Source of the DNA: Mycobacterium asiaticum
GTDB taxonomy: Bacteria > Actinomycetota > Actinomycetes > Mycobacteriales > Mycobacteriaceae
Assembly (NCBI RefSeq): GCF_001673365.1
Contig: NZ_LZLS01000112.1
Span: 1-64,000 of the forward strand
Direction: 5' to 3'
DNA: 64,000 nucleotides
In this document: positions 46,435 to 56,051 of the stretch, one piece after another
How the letters are laid out: every line of letters begins with the position of its first letter
Position numbering within the stretch: position 1 is the stretch's first letter
The notes under the pieces: generated by a model
Databases searched by the model: none
The model's input: the letters and a program-made list of their open reading frames with translations, nothing else
Told to the model about the DNA's origin: nothing
Position numbers and translations under genes: made by a program

Positions 46435-49014
46435 TTAGGCGGCCAGTGACGCGTACGTGGTGGTGCGCTGACGCGCGGGGCGGCCTATTCCCTCGGCGAT
46501 AGCGGCCAACTCGGCCACCGACTTGGCCGACCCGTGTTCAGAACCGGCCATTCGCGAGATCGTTTCCTCCATCAACGTGCCGCCCAGATCGTTGGCGCCA
46601 CCGTTGAGCATCACCTGGGTGCGTTCCACACCGAGCTTGACCCAGCTGGTCTGGATGTGGGAGATGCGGCCGTGCAGCATGATTCGCGCCAGGGCATGTA
46701 CCGCCCGGTTGTCGCGGTGGGTGGGTCCGGGGCGTGCGGCACCGGCCAGATACAACGGCGAATTCTGGTGCACGAACGGCAACGGCACGAACTCGGTGAA
46801 CCCGCCGGTCCGGTCCTGGATGCCGCGCAGCACGTTCAGATGCCCCACCCAGTGCTTCGGGCTGTCGACGTGGCCGTACATCATCGTCGACGACGACCGC
46901 AGCCCCACCTCGTGCGCGGTGGTGACGATCTCAACCCACAGCGACGTCGGCAGCTTGCCCTTGGTGAGCACCCAGCGCACCTCGTCGTCCAGAATCTCCG
47001 CGGCCGTGCCGGGAATTGTGTCCAATCCGGCCTCACGCAGGCCGATCAGCCACTCCCTAACACTCAGCCCGCTTTTCGTCACGCCGTTGGCGATCTCCAT
47101 CGGTGAGAACGCGTGCACGTGCATCGACGGGACGCGCGCCTTGACCGCGCGCACCAAATCGGCGTAGCCGGTTACCGGCAACTCCGGGTCGATGCCGCCT
47201 TGCATGCAGATTTCGGTGGCCCCGGCGACGTGCGCTTCCCAGGCCCGGTCGGCCACCTCGTCGGCCGACAGCGAGTACGCGTCGGCGTCGCCCTTGCGCT
47301 GCGCGAACGCACAGAACCGGCAACCCGTGTAGCAGATGTTGGTGAAGTTGATGTTGCGGTTCACCACGAAGGTCACGTCATCGCCGACCACCTCGCGACG
47401 TAGCGAATCCGCCAGCGCGACAACCGCTTCCAATGCGGGACCATCGGCCGTGGCAAGAGCCAGGTACTCGTCGTCGGTGCAACCGCCCGGGTCCCGTTCG
47501 GCCGAGCGCAACGCGGCCAGCACGTCGGTGTCTAGGCGCTCTGGCGCTCGTGACCCCAACTCGTGCACCCGCGAGCGGATGGATTCCCAGTCGCCGAAGG
47601 CGCTGTCGAGGTCGCTGCGGGTCTCGGTGTTGCGCCCTTCGGTGTCGATGGTGGCGCCCAGGTCCACCCGTCCGGAAGAGGCCACCTCGTCGGGCTCCTG
47701 CCACGGCATGCCCGCGGGGGTCACGTCGCGGGCAAAGCCGGTAGCCGGATCGGCAAGGGCCACAACATGTCCGCGCACCCTCGGATCGATCCAGGCCGCT
47801 CCGGCCTGCACATACTTGGGCTGCGCGGTCAACCGCTGCACCAGGTCGTAGCCGGCCTCGGCGGTGACGGCGGCCAAGTCGTCCAAAGCGGGCCAGGGCC
47901 GCTCCGGGTTGACGTGATCGGGCGTGAGCGGCGAGACGCCACCCCAGTCGTCGACACCGGCGGCCACCAGTGCCAGACATTCGTCGCGCGACACCAGGTT
48001 CGGCGGGGCCTGGATACGCATGCCGGGCCCCAGCACCAGGCGAGCCACCGCCACCGTCGCCAGGTAGTCCTCGATACCGGCATCGGGGACGGCGGCCATG
48101 GCGGTGTGCTGCTTGGCCCGGAAATTCTGCACGATCACTTCCTGGATGTGCCCGAACTCCTTGTGCGACTTGCGGATCGCGTGCAGTGTGTCGGCCCGTT
48201 CGGCCAATGTCTCACCGATGCCGACCAACAAGCCGGTGGTGAACGGGATGGACAGCCGGCCGGCGTCGGTCAGCGCCCGCAGTCGCACCGCCGGGTCCTT
48301 GTCCGGACTGCCGTAGTGCGCAAGCCCTTTGGTCTCGAACAACCGCCGTGAGGTGGTCTCGAGCATCATGCCCATCGACGGCGACACCGGCTTGAGCCGC
48401 GACATCTCCGACCAGGTCATCACGCCCGGATTCAAGTGGGGCAACAGGCCGGTGTCCTCGAGGACACGGATCGCCATCGCCCGCACGTAGGACAGGGTCG
48501 AGTCGTAGCCGCGCTCGTCGAGCCAGTCGCGGGCTTCCGGCCAGCGCTCCTCTGGGCGGTCGCCGAGAGTGAATAACGCTTCCTTGCAACCAAGTTCGGC
48601 GCCGCGCCGGGCGACGTCGAGAATCTCGTCGGGCTCCATGTACATGCCCACGCCCTGGGCCCGCAGCTTGCCCGGGACAGTGACGAATGTGCAGTAGTGA
48701 CAGTTGTCCCGGCACAGATGGGTCACCGGCAGGAAAACCTTGCGTGAGTAGCTGATCGGCAACCGGCCGTGCGGGCCGCGTCGGCCGGCGGACTCCAGGC
48801 CCGCATCCCGCACCCGCGCCGCGCTCTCGCACAACTCGGCCAGGTCGTCACCGCGTGCGGTCAGCGCGACGGCGGCCTCGTCGAGGTTGAGCACCACGCC
48901 GTCTCGCGCCCGTCGTAGCACCCTGCGCAGCGCGGAGTTGCTGGTCCGGGCGTGCGTCCGGGGCGGCGGCACGGTTGGGCTAGGCAGAGCGGTCGGCTCT
49001 GGAATCAGCGGCAC
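46435..49014 (-). CDS. fbiC: FbiC, FO synthase (fused CofG-CofH radical SAM enzyme)
   Basis: An 859-residue bifunctional enzyme making the deazaflavin FO, precursor of coenzyme F420, from tyrosine and a ribityl-diaminouracil. There are two radical SAM domains with CX3CX2C clusters: [11 protein letters not shown] (Cys101, 105, 108; CofG half) and [10 protein letters not shown] (Cys561, 565, 568; CofH half). A frame open to 49626 is not all coding: GTG at 49014 (product [13 protein letters not shown]) aligns with the start of Rv1173 and gives nearly the same length (856). Convergent with TB8.4 and divergent from PE12. Confidence 0.95.
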   Translation of the reverse strand: MPLIPEPTALPSPTVPPPRTHARTSNSALRRVLRRARDGVVLNLDEAAVALTARGDDLAELCESAARVRDAGLESAGRRGPHGRLPISYSRKVFLPVTHLCRDNCHYCTFVTVPGKLRAQGVGMYMEPDEILDVARRGAELGCKEALFTLGDRPEERWPEARDWLDERGYDSTLSYVRAMAIRVLEDTGLLPHLNPGVMTWSEMSRLKPVSPSMGMMLETTSRRLFETKGLAHYGSPDKDPAVRLRALTDAGRLSIPFTTGLLVGIGETLAERADTLHAIRKSHKEFGHIQEVIVQNFRAKQHTAMAAVPDAGIEDYLATVAVARLVLGPGMRIQAPPNLVSRDECLALVAAGVDDWGGVSPLTPDHVNPERPWPALDDLAAVTAEAGYDLVQRLTAQPKYVQAGAAWIDPRVRGHVVALADPATGFARDVTPAGMPWQEPDEVASSGRVDLGATIDTEGRNTETRSDLDSAFGDWESIRSRVHELGSRAPERLDTDVLAALRSAERDPGGCTDDEYLALATADGPALEAVVALADSLRREVVGDDVTFVVNRNINFTNICYTGCRFCAFAQRKGDADAYSLSADEVADRAWEAHVAGATEICMQGGIDPELPVTGYADLVRAVKARVPSMHVHAFSPMEIANGVTKSGLSVREWLIGLREAGLDTIPGTAAEILDDEVRWVLTKGKLPTSLWVEIVTTAHEVGLRSSSTMMYGHVDSPKHWVGHLNVLRGIQDRTGGFTEFVPLPFVHQNSPLYLAGAARPGPTHRDNRAVHALARIMLHGRISHIQTSWVKLGVERTQVMLNGGANDLGGTLMEETISRMAGSEHGSAKSVAELAAIAEGIGRPARQRTTTYASLAA

Positions 49015-49224
49015 GTTGATGTAACTTCCCTGCGCTCTGTTTTCATCCGCGCGTTCCACCCGGGGAGAGAACTGGGCACTGCTGCCATATCGGCAACAGT
49101 AGCGGCAGGGAACCGCCGGCACGCGACTGACCAGCGTGCCCGATGAGCGCCCATTTCGGCCGACTCCACCATGAACAGTCCAGGATCGCGATACCATCGC
49201 GATATCCAGTAGGGGGTGAGCGGA

Positions 49225-50085
49225 ATGTCGTTTTTGCACGCGGCGCCGGAAGCGCTGGCTGCGGCGGCTTCCGACATTGCTGGCATCGGCTCGGAGATCA
49301 ACACGGCCAACGCCGCCGCAGCGTTGCCCACTACCGGGGTGGTCGCGGCGGCCGCAGACCAGGTTTCGGCTCAGGTCGCGGCCCTGTTCTCGTCGCACGC
49401 CCGCGGATATCAGCAGCTCAGCGCCCAGATATCGGCGTTTCACGACAAGTTCGTGCAAGTCCTGGGCGCGGGAGCGGGGGCTTACACCTCGGCCGAGCGC
49501 GGTGCGGCGCAGGCCCTGGTGAACGCGGTTAACGCACCCGCCCAGCAGCTGCTCGGCCACCCGTTGATCGGGCCGTCGGCGCCCGACGTGGCCGCCATCG
49601 CCGCAAGAGCCGCGACGCAGGTGCAAACCGCGTTCGGCGCGCCCGGTGCCCTGTTGGGGTTGACGCCGACGGGTGGGGCCAGCGGCGTGGCCGCCACCAG
49701 CGCTTTGCTTGGGCCGTTGGCCGCTGAGGCGGCGCCGGCAGCGGTCCTCCCCGTTTCCTGGGCGACGGCCATCGAGAACTTCTATCTCGCGGTCGAGCCG
49801 TACGTGGCGTACGGCTTCAATCTGGCCGCTTACGCCGCGGGCTGGCTACCTTACGTCGGCATCTTGGCGCCGCAGATCAACTTCTTCTACTACCTGTTCG
49901 AGCCGATGGTGCAAAGCGGCCTGTTCAACATCCTGGACTGGCTGAGCGGCACGGTCACCTTCAGCCAGGGCCTGAGCAACTTCTGGGCCACCACCACCGC
50001 GTCGATCAACCAGTTCATCAACACCGAGATCTACTGGTTCCTGAGCTTCTTCCCGCCGCTGCCGCCACTGCCGCCGCTGCCGTAA
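49225..50085 (+). CDS. PE12: PE family protein PE12-like
   Basis: A 286-residue PE protein. Residues 1-95 are the PE domain ([24 protein letters not shown]-type turn at [20 protein letters not shown]). The C-terminal part from about 180 is rich in aromatic residues ([37 protein letters not shown]) and ends with a Pro-Leu run ([12 protein letters not shown]); it contains no PGRS repeats. Probably exported by ESX-5 to the envelope; function unknown. ATG at 49225 (AGGGGGTG about 10 bases ahead) is preferred to a GTG 9 bases earlier. Position next to fbiC matches Rv1172c, which is of similar size. Confidence 0.88.
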   Translation: MSFLHAAPEALAAAASDIAGIGSEINTANAAAALPTTGVVAAAADQVSAQVAALFSSHARGYQQLSAQISAFHDKFVQVLGAGAGAYTSAERGAAQALVNAVNAPAQQLLGHPLIGPSAPDVAAIAARAATQVQTAFGAPGALLGLTPTGGASGVAATSALLGPLAAEAAPAAVLPVSWATAIENFYLAVEPYVAYGFNLAAYAAGWLPYVGILAPQINFFYYLFEPMVQSGLFNILDWLSGTVTFSQGLSNFWATTTASINQFINTEIYWFLSFFPPLPPLPPLP

Positions 50086-50094
50086 GTCCCCCGG

Positions 50095-50511
50095 TCAGGA
50101 ACGGGCTTTACGGCGCAACAGCACCCACACTGGGGGCGCCACGCCGAGCACGATCAGCAGCAGGACCCCGTAGGCCATCACGCCGCGGCCGCCGAAGATG
50201 ATGTCGTCGCCGGGTCCGCCCAGCGTCATCGCGGCGACCGTGAGCAACCATGTCCACAGCGGCAACGCGGCCACTCGCGTAGACGACGTCCATCGACTCG
50301 CCGCCCACACCAGGGCCGCGTTGACCAGCCCGCTGACCAACGCGCTCACCGGGAAGGGAATCGAACCGATATAGGCGGGCAGCAACAACGCGCCGGCTAG
50401 GGCGGAAAGAACGCCGTCAACGGCTAATAGCGCCAGGACAACAAAACGGATTGCGGGATCTGTCGCGCCGCTCTCCTCACTGAAGACGACGCGCGGCTCG
50501 GTATCGGTCAG
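50095..50511 (-). CDS. Four-TM conserved membrane protein (Rv1171 family), probable CTG start
   Basis: A 138-residue membrane protein with four predicted helices (VVLALLAVDGVLSALAGALL; PVSALVSGLVNAALVWAA; VAALPLWTWLLTVAAMTLGG; MAYGVLLLIVLGVAPPVWVLL) and a C-terminal RRKARS tail. Function unknown. No ATG, GTG or TTG lies near the expected start. The frame begins to look like the family at TDTEPRVVFSEESG, and the codon just ahead is CTG (50509-50511), which overlaps the stop of the small gene upstream as CTGA. Translation from a CTG coupled to that stop is the best reading; the first GTG downstream would remove the first helix. Confidence 0.72.
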   Translation of the reverse strand: MTDTEPRVVFSEESGATDPAIRFVVLALLAVDGVLSALAGALLLPAYIGSIPFPVSALVSGLVNAALVWAASRWTSSTRVAALPLWTWLLTVAAMTLGGPGDDIIFGGRGVMAYGVLLLIVLGVAPPVWVLLRRKARS

Positions 50512-50615
50512 GTTGGAACGCTGTCGATCTGCGAGAGGATCGAACCGAGTACCCACTGGAAGTTGTCGAGCCGGTCCTGCCAGTGCTGCAAGTTCGGGTC
50601 CAGGTCGGGGTCCAT
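50508..50615 (-). CDS. 35-residue small protein between mshB and the Rv1171-type gene
   Basis: A micro-ORF of 35 codons (product begins MDPDLDPNLQHWQDRLDNFQ and ends in SILSQIDSVPT). A textbook GGAGGAA stands about 8 bases before its ATG at 50615, and its stop overlaps the start region of the next gene. The predicted product is an amphipathic acidic helix. It lies 38 bases after mshB. Not recognised; possibly a leader needed for coupled translation of the membrane protein. Confidence 0.65.
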   Translation of the reverse strand: MDPDLDPNLQHWQDRLDNFQWVLGSILSQIDSVPT

Positions 50616-50653
50616 GCGAGTTCCTCCAATTCCGAGGCGGCCTGATTTGAAGC

Positions 50654-51562
50654 CTAGTTGCCCGAACCCGTGATGCCCAGACCGGCAAGCAGATCCGTTT
50701 CCCATCCGCGCTCGTCGCGGTCGCCGGCATCGCCGACGATCAACACGTAGTGCTCGTCCGCCAAGATCGGCAATGCCAGGTTATTCGACAGGGCGCAGGC
50801 CCTTCCGGTCGCGCCAACGGTGAGCTGGGTGGAATGTGCGGCCAGAGCGGCGACCTTGGCAGCATGCGCGTCGGCATCGGCTTCCACGACGGCGGTGATG
50901 CTTTCGTTGGGGTAGCTGAACGGGATCTCGGCCGGCGGCAGGAACCATTCCGGCCGTAGGTCTTCAGGAACCAACGAGCGCAGGCCAGCCGCTACGGCAT
51001 CTTTGCCCAGCACCGTCCAATAGAACTTCGGTACTGTCCACGGTTCGCCCGGGTAGTGGGCGGTCCCCGCGGCGGCCACCGCGGCTGTCGTGATGACGTG
51101 GGTATGGATGTGGTCGGGATGGCCGTAGCCGCCGTCGGGGTCGTAGGTCACCACCACGTGCGGGCGCAGTTCGCGGATGAGGGCCACCAGCGCGCCGACG
51201 GCTTCCCGTTCGTCGGCATCGACGAAGCGCGTGCGGCCGCGCGACCCAGGACCAGGGGCGGAGCCAACCATGCCGGAGTCGCGCCAGCGTCCGGCGCCCC
51301 CGAGGTAGATGGGTCCGTTGACGCCCAGCGCGTGCAGCGCCCGGGTGAGTTCGCCGATGCGGTAGCCGCCGAGTTGATCCGCGTGATCGACCGCTAGTTG
51401 AGCCCACCGGTCGCCGATCACCTCGCCCTCCTCACCGAGGGTGCAGGTGACGACGTGGACCTGGGCGCCGCGTGCTGTGTAGTGGGCGATGGTGGCACCG
51501 TTGGTCAGACTCTCGTCATCGGGGTGCGCGTGTACGAACATTAGCCGCGGCGTCTCTGGCAT
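50654..51562 (-). CDS. mshB: MshB, GlcNAc-Ins deacetylase of mycothiol synthesis
   Basis: A 302-residue zinc amidohydrolase of the PIG-L/LmbE fold. The zinc site is AHPDDES (His13, Asp16) and HPDHIHTHV (third His), with [15 protein letters not shown] before it; Asp15 is the likely general base. The enzyme removes acetate from 1-O-(2-acetamido-2-deoxyglucosyl)-myo-inositol in the mycothiol pathway. Sequence and length match Rv1170. ATG at 51562; the TetR gene starts divergently 50 bases away. The small 35-residue gene and an Rv1171-type gene follow in the same direction. Confidence 0.95.
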   Translation of the reverse strand: MPETPRLMFVHAHPDDESLTNGATIAHYTARGAQVHVVTCTLGEEGEVIGDRWAQLAVDHADQLGGYRIGELTRALHALGVNGPIYLGGAGRWRDSGMVGSAPGPGSRGRTRFVDADEREAVGALVALIRELRPHVVVTYDPDGGYGHPDHIHTHVITTAAVAAAGTAHYPGEPWTVPKFYWTVLGKDAVAAGLRSLVPEDLRPEWFLPPAEIPFSYPNESITAVVEADADAHAAKVAALAAHSTQLTVGATGRACALSNNLALPILADEHYVLIVGDAGDRDERGWETDLLAGLGITGSGN

Positions 51563-51612
51563 GGACGCACATTACCGTGACCGATAGGAACGCCAGCGGC
51601 TACTATCAAAAA

Positions 51613-52227
51613 ATGACGCAGGCCGCTCACGTCAAGTCGAGCACCGGCCGCAGCCGCCGGCGTGGCGAGGTGCTCGAACGGGCACTTTATGCGGCGACCT
51701 TGGCCGAGCTGACCTCGGTGGGTTACGGCGGTCTGACGATGGAAGGGATTGCGGCGCGCGCCCATACCGGCAAGGCCGCGCTGTACCGCCGCTGGGCCAG
51801 TAAGCACGACTTGGTGCTAGCGGCAATGACGCACACGGTTCCGCCCTTGCCCGAGCCGCGTCCCGGCCGTTCGGCTCGGGAGAATCTGCTGACCGTGTTC
51901 GCTGCTCATCGTGACGTGTTGGCCGGTAAGACCGACTTCCCCGGTCTGGAAATCATCAGCCAACTGCTGCACGAACCCGAACTGCGGGCAATCTTCGCCG
52001 ACGCGATCGTGCTGCCGCGCATGAAGCTCATCGAGTCGATCCTGCAATCCGCGGTCCGTGACGGCGACATCGATGCCGCCGCACTGACCCCGCTGACGGC
52101 GCGCATCGGTCCCGCGTTGATCAACCAGCAATTCATGCTCTATGGCACAGCGCCGAGCCGACGGGAACTGTCGGACATTGTCGACGCCGTTATACCGCCG
52201 AAAGATGCTTCGACACAAGCTGATTGA
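51613..52227 (+). CDS. TetR-family regulator (Rv1167c position)
   Basis: A 204-residue regulator. The N-terminal helix-turn-helix (ALYAATLAELTSVGYGGLTM, then EGIAARAHTGKAALYRRWAS) is typical of TetR; the C-terminal region is of the TetR_C type found in small-molecule sensors (DFPGLEIISQLLHEPELR, ARIGPALINQQFMLYG). By position it corresponds to Rv1167c, though here it adjoins mshB directly because the PE11/PPE17 pair is absent. The frame is open upstream; ATG at 51613 is preferred because it starts the conserved part. The next gene (52245) is convergent and ends 17 bases away. Confidence 0.85.
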   Translation: MTQAAHVKSSTGRSRRRGEVLERALYAATLAELTSVGYGGLTMEGIAARAHTGKAALYRRWASKHDLVLAAMTHTVPPLPEPRPGRSARENLLTVFAAHRDVLAGKTDFPGLEIISQLLHEPELRAIFADAIVLPRMKLIESILQSAVRDGDIDAAALTPLTARIGPALINQQFMLYGTAPSRRELSDIVDAVIPPKDASTQAD

Positions 52228-52244
52228 CGAAGCGCCCAGTCTGC

Positions 52245-53321
52245 TCAGGCGGTAAACGGCTCGGTGACCAGGCCGACGGCGTCCACGCCCGCCATCAGAC
52301 CCTGGTCGAAAGCGCCTACCAGGCCGCCGATTTCGCCGCCATTGAAGGTTTGCGCTCCGGAACCGAGCAGCAAGTTGGACGTGAAGTTGGTCGGCACCGG
52401 CGCACCGAAGAACAGATCCACCGCCTGCTGACCGGTGCCGAGCAACAGGTTCCCCGCGTTGAAACTACGGTTCAGCACCCCGTTGAGCGCACTGTCGGTG
52501 CCGAAGAACTGCCGTTCCAGCGCAATCTCGTTGGTCACCAGTGCCTGATTGAACGCCATTTGGTTGTTCACCAGGCTGGTGTTGAATCCGATCTGCATCT
52601 GTTCCAGCTGCCGGAACGGATCGGCCGGCAGTCCCGGCACGTTGACGCCGGCCAGGCCGAGCAGATTGCCCGGAACCATCAGACTTTGATCGAAAGCACC
52701 TACCAGACCACCGATTTGGCCGCCATTAAACGCTTGCGCTCCGGAACCGAGCAACAGGCTGGAAGTGAAGTTGGCCGGCACCGGCGCACCGAAGAAAAGG
52801 TTCACCGCCTGCTGGCCGGTACCTACGAACAGGTTTCCGGTGTTGAAGGCACGGTTGAGCACACCGTTGAGGGCACTGTCGGTGCCGAAGAACTGCCGCT
52901 CCAGGGCCACCTCGTTGGTCAATAGCGCTTTGTTGAAGGCTAATTCGTTGGCCACCAGATTCGTGTTGAACTCGACCTGCATCTGTTCCAACTGCTGTAG
53001 CGGGGTCCCTGCGGCCGCAAGCGCTTGCAGCGGTGCGACATTGGCGGCCTCCGCGCCGGCATACGCACCGGCAGCCGATCTCATAATCTGCACGAACTGC
53101 TCGTGGAATTGCGCGGCTTGGGCACTGAGCGCCTGATATGCCTGGCCGTGCGCGCCGAACAATTGCGCGACCGCAGCTGAAATCTCGTCGGCACCCGCCG
53201 GTAGTACCGCCGTCGTCGTCGCGGCCACCGCCTCGTTAGCCGCACCGATCACCGACCGGATACCGGCCAGGTCCATCGCGGCCGAGGCGACAAACTCCGG
53301 TGCCGTCGTCAAAAAGGACAT
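52245..53321 (-). CDS. PE protein with two copies of a 128-residue C-terminal repeat
   Basis: A 358-residue PE protein. Residues 1-95 are a PE domain ([20 protein letters not shown]). The remainder is two near-identical units (about 110-213 and 238-343, offset 128 residues) with the pattern [19 protein letters not shown], then NGVLNRxFNxGNLxxGTGQQ, [19 protein letters not shown] and [10 protein letters not shown]. The unit is related to modules in the next PE protein. No PGRS or PPE-type motifs are seen. Presumed ESX-5 substrate. ATG at 53321 has GGGGAG 9 bases ahead. It replaces PE11/PPE17 in the M. tuberculosis order. Confidence 0.85.
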   Translation of the reverse strand: MSFLTTAPEFVASAAMDLAGIRSVIGAANEAVAATTTAVLPAGADEISAAVAQLFGAHGQAYQALSAQAAQFHEQFVQIMRSAAGAYAGAEAANVAPLQALAAAGTPLQQLEQMQVEFNTNLVANELAFNKALLTNEVALERQFFGTDSALNGVLNRAFNTGNLFVGTGQQAVNLFFGAPVPANFTSSLLLGSGAQAFNGGQIGGLVGAFDQSLMVPGNLLGLAGVNVPGLPADPFRQLEQMQIGFNTSLVNNQMAFNQALVTNEIALERQFFGTDSALNGVLNRSFNAGNLLLGTGQQAVDLFFGAPVPTNFTSNLLLGSGAQTFNGGEIGGLVGAFDQGLMAGVDAVGLVTEPFTA

Positions 53322-53517
53322 CACGTACTCCCCACGTCTTATCCCGCGTCTTATCCTCAGCGCCACGCCATGCGGCCCCCCGGCCAGGCGCGAACTGACT
53401 CGCTAAGTTGCGACGGTCCGAGCGTAGCGAGACCGCCGGTGTCGCGTGGGGCTTTTCTATGAACCGCGTTGGAGAATTTTGCCGCAGTTCGCCCAGCGGC
53501 TACTGCGTTCGCGCAGC

Positions 53518-55827
53518 CTAGTCGCCGATCTCTCCCTCGACCGTGACGGTGCCGGTGACGCCGCCGTTGACGCCGCCGGTCAGGGCCGCGCCCAAGTCGG
53601 TCAGCAGGTTCGGCAGGTCGCCGGTGAGGACCGACTGAATCGGGACGGTGAAAAGGCTCAGCAGTGCCGCGTCGAACAGCCACTTCTCCTCGAAGGCGCG
53701 GAGCAGACCCCCGCCCTGCAACCCTCCGAAGATGTCTCCGGCGCCGTTGAGTTCGAGGCTGCCGAAGAAGTCGGCCGGCATCTCTGCGCCCAACAGGACG
53801 TTGACCGTCTGCTGGCCCGCGCCGACCGCGAAGTTGATCATGTTGCCGAAGTTGTTCAACGCACCGTTGAGTGGGCTGCTGGTACCGGACAGGGCTAGCT
53901 GCAACCCGATCTCGTTGGCGAGAAGTTGTTCGTTGAACGCCAGCTGGCCGCTGACCAGGTTGCCGGTCAAAGCCGCTCTGAGATCACCGAATTGGGTCAG
54001 CAGCGACGTGTCGCCGGTGAGCGCACTGTTGACCAGCAACACCTGCTCCACCGCGCCGAGCAGACCGCCGGTCGGGATGCCGGTTTCCAGCGAGCTGCCG
54101 ATGACGAGGCTGGTGGTGAAGTCTGCGGGCATCTCCGCACCCAGCGCCACGTTGGCCAGCTGTTCGCCGGTGCCTACCAATAGGTTCACGGCGTTGAAGC
54201 CGTGGTTGATGGCGCCGTTGAAGGCGTTGGTGCTGCCGAACAGAGCTTGCTGCAGAGCCAGTTCACCAGCGACCAGGTTCTGGTTGAAAGCCAACTGCCC
54301 GTTGACGAAGTTGGTCAGCAGCCCGGCCTGCAGAGCCCCAGCCTGGTCCACCGCGAGGGTCGGCAATCCAAATGCCTCGTCCACCAACGCATTTATGCCG
54401 GTGAAGTCACCATTCAAGCTGGCGTTGACCGCAGCGTTGAGTCGAGCATTCAGGCCGGTGAGGTCGGCACTCAAATTACCGGCCAGGCCGGGGAGGTTCA
54501 CGTTGAGGCCACCGGTGAGATCCGACAGCGCAGCATTGAAATTGGCTGTCAGGGTCTGCAAGCCGGGAAGGCCGGACAGCCCGCCAGCGAAGTTGCCCGA
54601 CAGGGCGGCGTTGAGGGCAGTGCTGAGTTGCGTGCTCAGTCCCGGCAGGCCACCGGTGAAGTTGGCGACCAAGGCAGGCAGGCTCAGTCCGAAGCCGCCG
54701 GCCAGGCCGGACAGCGCGGCATTCAAAGCGGTGTTGAAATTGCCCGCCAATGTGGCGCCAGTCTGCGTCAGCGCGGCCAAGTTTGGTAGCCCGGCAGTCA
54801 GGTTTCCTGACAACGCTCCGTTCAGGGCGGCACCGAGCTGCGTCTCCAACCCGGACAGCCCCGCATTCAGCGCGGTGTTGAAATTGCCCACCAATGCAGG
54901 CAGATTCGCACCGAAGGCGCCGGTGAGGTTCGGCAGGTTCACGTCGAAGCCGAGCCCCGACAGTGCCGCATTGAAGTTGCCGGCCAGCGACCCGCCGGTT
55001 TGCGCAAAATTGGCCAGACTCGCATTCAAGCTGCTCGCCAGGTTGCCACCGGTCTGGCTGAGGGCAGCCAGACCCGCATTTGCGTTGGCTATCAGTTGAT
55101 TACCCGCGACCACGAATCCGTTCAGGTCCGGCAGCGCTGCGCCGAGATTGCCCGACAGCGCGGCGTTGAGCTGCGCTCCCAGCCCGGAGAATCCGCCGCT
55201 GAACGCGCCGGTGAGACCGCCCAGTCCGGCGTTGGCATCCAGGGCGCTGTTGATGGTGAAACTCGCATTGAAGTCCGCCGGAACCTGCGCTCCGAGTAGC
55301 AGATTGACCGCCTGCTGGCCGCCGCCCACGAAGGAGTTGAAAACGTTGAGTCCAGCATCGACCGCGCCGGACAGCGCGTTGCCGCTGCCAAAAATGGCCT
55401 GTCGCAACGCGACTTGGGCACCGACCAGGTTCTGGTTGAACGCCACTTCCGCGTTGACCAGGTTGGCCGTGAAGCCGGCATATGCCTCACCGAATCCCTC
55501 GATCGACAAGGCCGGTGCGGCAAGACCATTCGCCAAGGTCTGCGCGGTAGCCGACTCGGCCGCCGCGTAGGCATTGGCGCCGGCGCCGACCGCTGAGATG
55601 AACTGTTCATAGGATGCAGCGACCTGCGCGCTGATGCGCTGATACCCCGCCGCATTCTCGGAGAACAGGGCGGCTATGCCCGCCGAGACTTCGTCGGCCG
55701 CCGCGGCAAGCACGCCGGTTGTCGACGAAGCGGCTGCCGCATTGGCAGCGCTGACCGCCGAACCGATATTGGACAGATTCGTTGCGAACGCTGCCATTAG
55801 CTGCGGTTCAACAAATACAAATGACAT
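53518..55827 (-). CDS. Large PE protein with three FNQNLV-type modules and a repeat-rich middle
   Basis: A 769-residue PE protein. Residues 1-100 are the PE domain (MSFVFVEPQLMAAFATNLSN). Module 1 (about 121-215), module 2 (about 497-595) and module 3 (about 610-710) share the pattern AFNQNLVxxExAL, NGAxNxGxNxxNxxVGxGxQ and GAxMPADFxxSL with the neighbouring PE protein. Residues 216-495 are degenerate repeats around NFNTALNAALSGLAGG and GAALNGALSGNLTAGLPNL. The end is Gly/Thr-rich. ATG at 55827 starts the PE domain; the frame extends upstream. The two PE genes point the same way, separated by about 195 bases. Function unknown. Confidence 0.85.
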   Translation of the reverse strand: MSFVFVEPQLMAAFATNLSNIGSAVSAANAAAASSTTGVLAAAADEVSAGIAALFSENAAGYQRISAQVAASYEQFISAVGAGANAYAAAESATAQTLANGLAAPALSIEGFGEAYAGFTANLVNAEVAFNQNLVGAQVALRQAIFGSGNALSGAVDAGLNVFNSFVGGGQQAVNLLLGAQVPADFNASFTINSALDANAGLGGLTGAFSGGFSGLGAQLNAALSGNLGAALPDLNGFVVAGNQLIANANAGLAALSQTGGNLASSLNASLANFAQTGGSLAGNFNAALSGLGFDVNLPNLTGAFGANLPALVGNFNTALNAGLSGLETQLGAALNGALSGNLTAGLPNLAALTQTGATLAGNFNTALNAALSGLAGGFGLSLPALVANFTGGLPGLSTQLSTALNAALSGNFAGGLSGLPGLQTLTANFNAALSDLTGGLNVNLPGLAGNLSADLTGLNARLNAAVNASLNGDFTGINALVDEAFGLPTLAVDQAGALQAGLLTNFVNGQLAFNQNLVAGELALQQALFGSTNAFNGAINHGFNAVNLLVGTGEQLANVALGAEMPADFTTSLVIGSSLETGIPTGGLLGAVEQVLLVNSALTGDTSLLTQFGDLRAALTGNLVSGQLAFNEQLLANEIGLQLALSGTSSPLNGALNNFGNMINFAVGAGQQTVNVLLGAEMPADFFGSLELNGAGDIFGGLQGGGLLRAFEEKWLFDAALLSLFTVPIQSVLTGDLPNLLTDLGAALTGGVNGGVTGTVTVEGEIGD

Positions 55828-56051
55828 CTCGGACCCCTTACCCGCATGACCAGTGCTGGCTACCCCGGCCCGAGCAGGTGCCCACCCCCGCTTGAGCGTA
55901 TCGCGGGGGTTGACCGCACAAGCGATTTCCAAACCTGGATTTTCATAACAATTTGTCACAAGCCCAATGACTGCCCGGCACGCTGGCGCGGTGGGTCCGG
56001 AAAAGCCGCGAAATCAGTCCGTAATAGTCTGCGAGGCTGCAGAATTCGAAC

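Noticed and set aside
49015..49626. 204-codon N-terminal extension of fbiC
   Set aside because: It would overlap PE12 on the opposite strand and has no similarity to FbiC; the family starts near 49014.
53648..55099. 483-codon plus-strand frame opposite the large PE gene
   Set aside because: Antisense to a PE-domain gene with clear repeat modules; low-complexity Ala/Pro-rich product.
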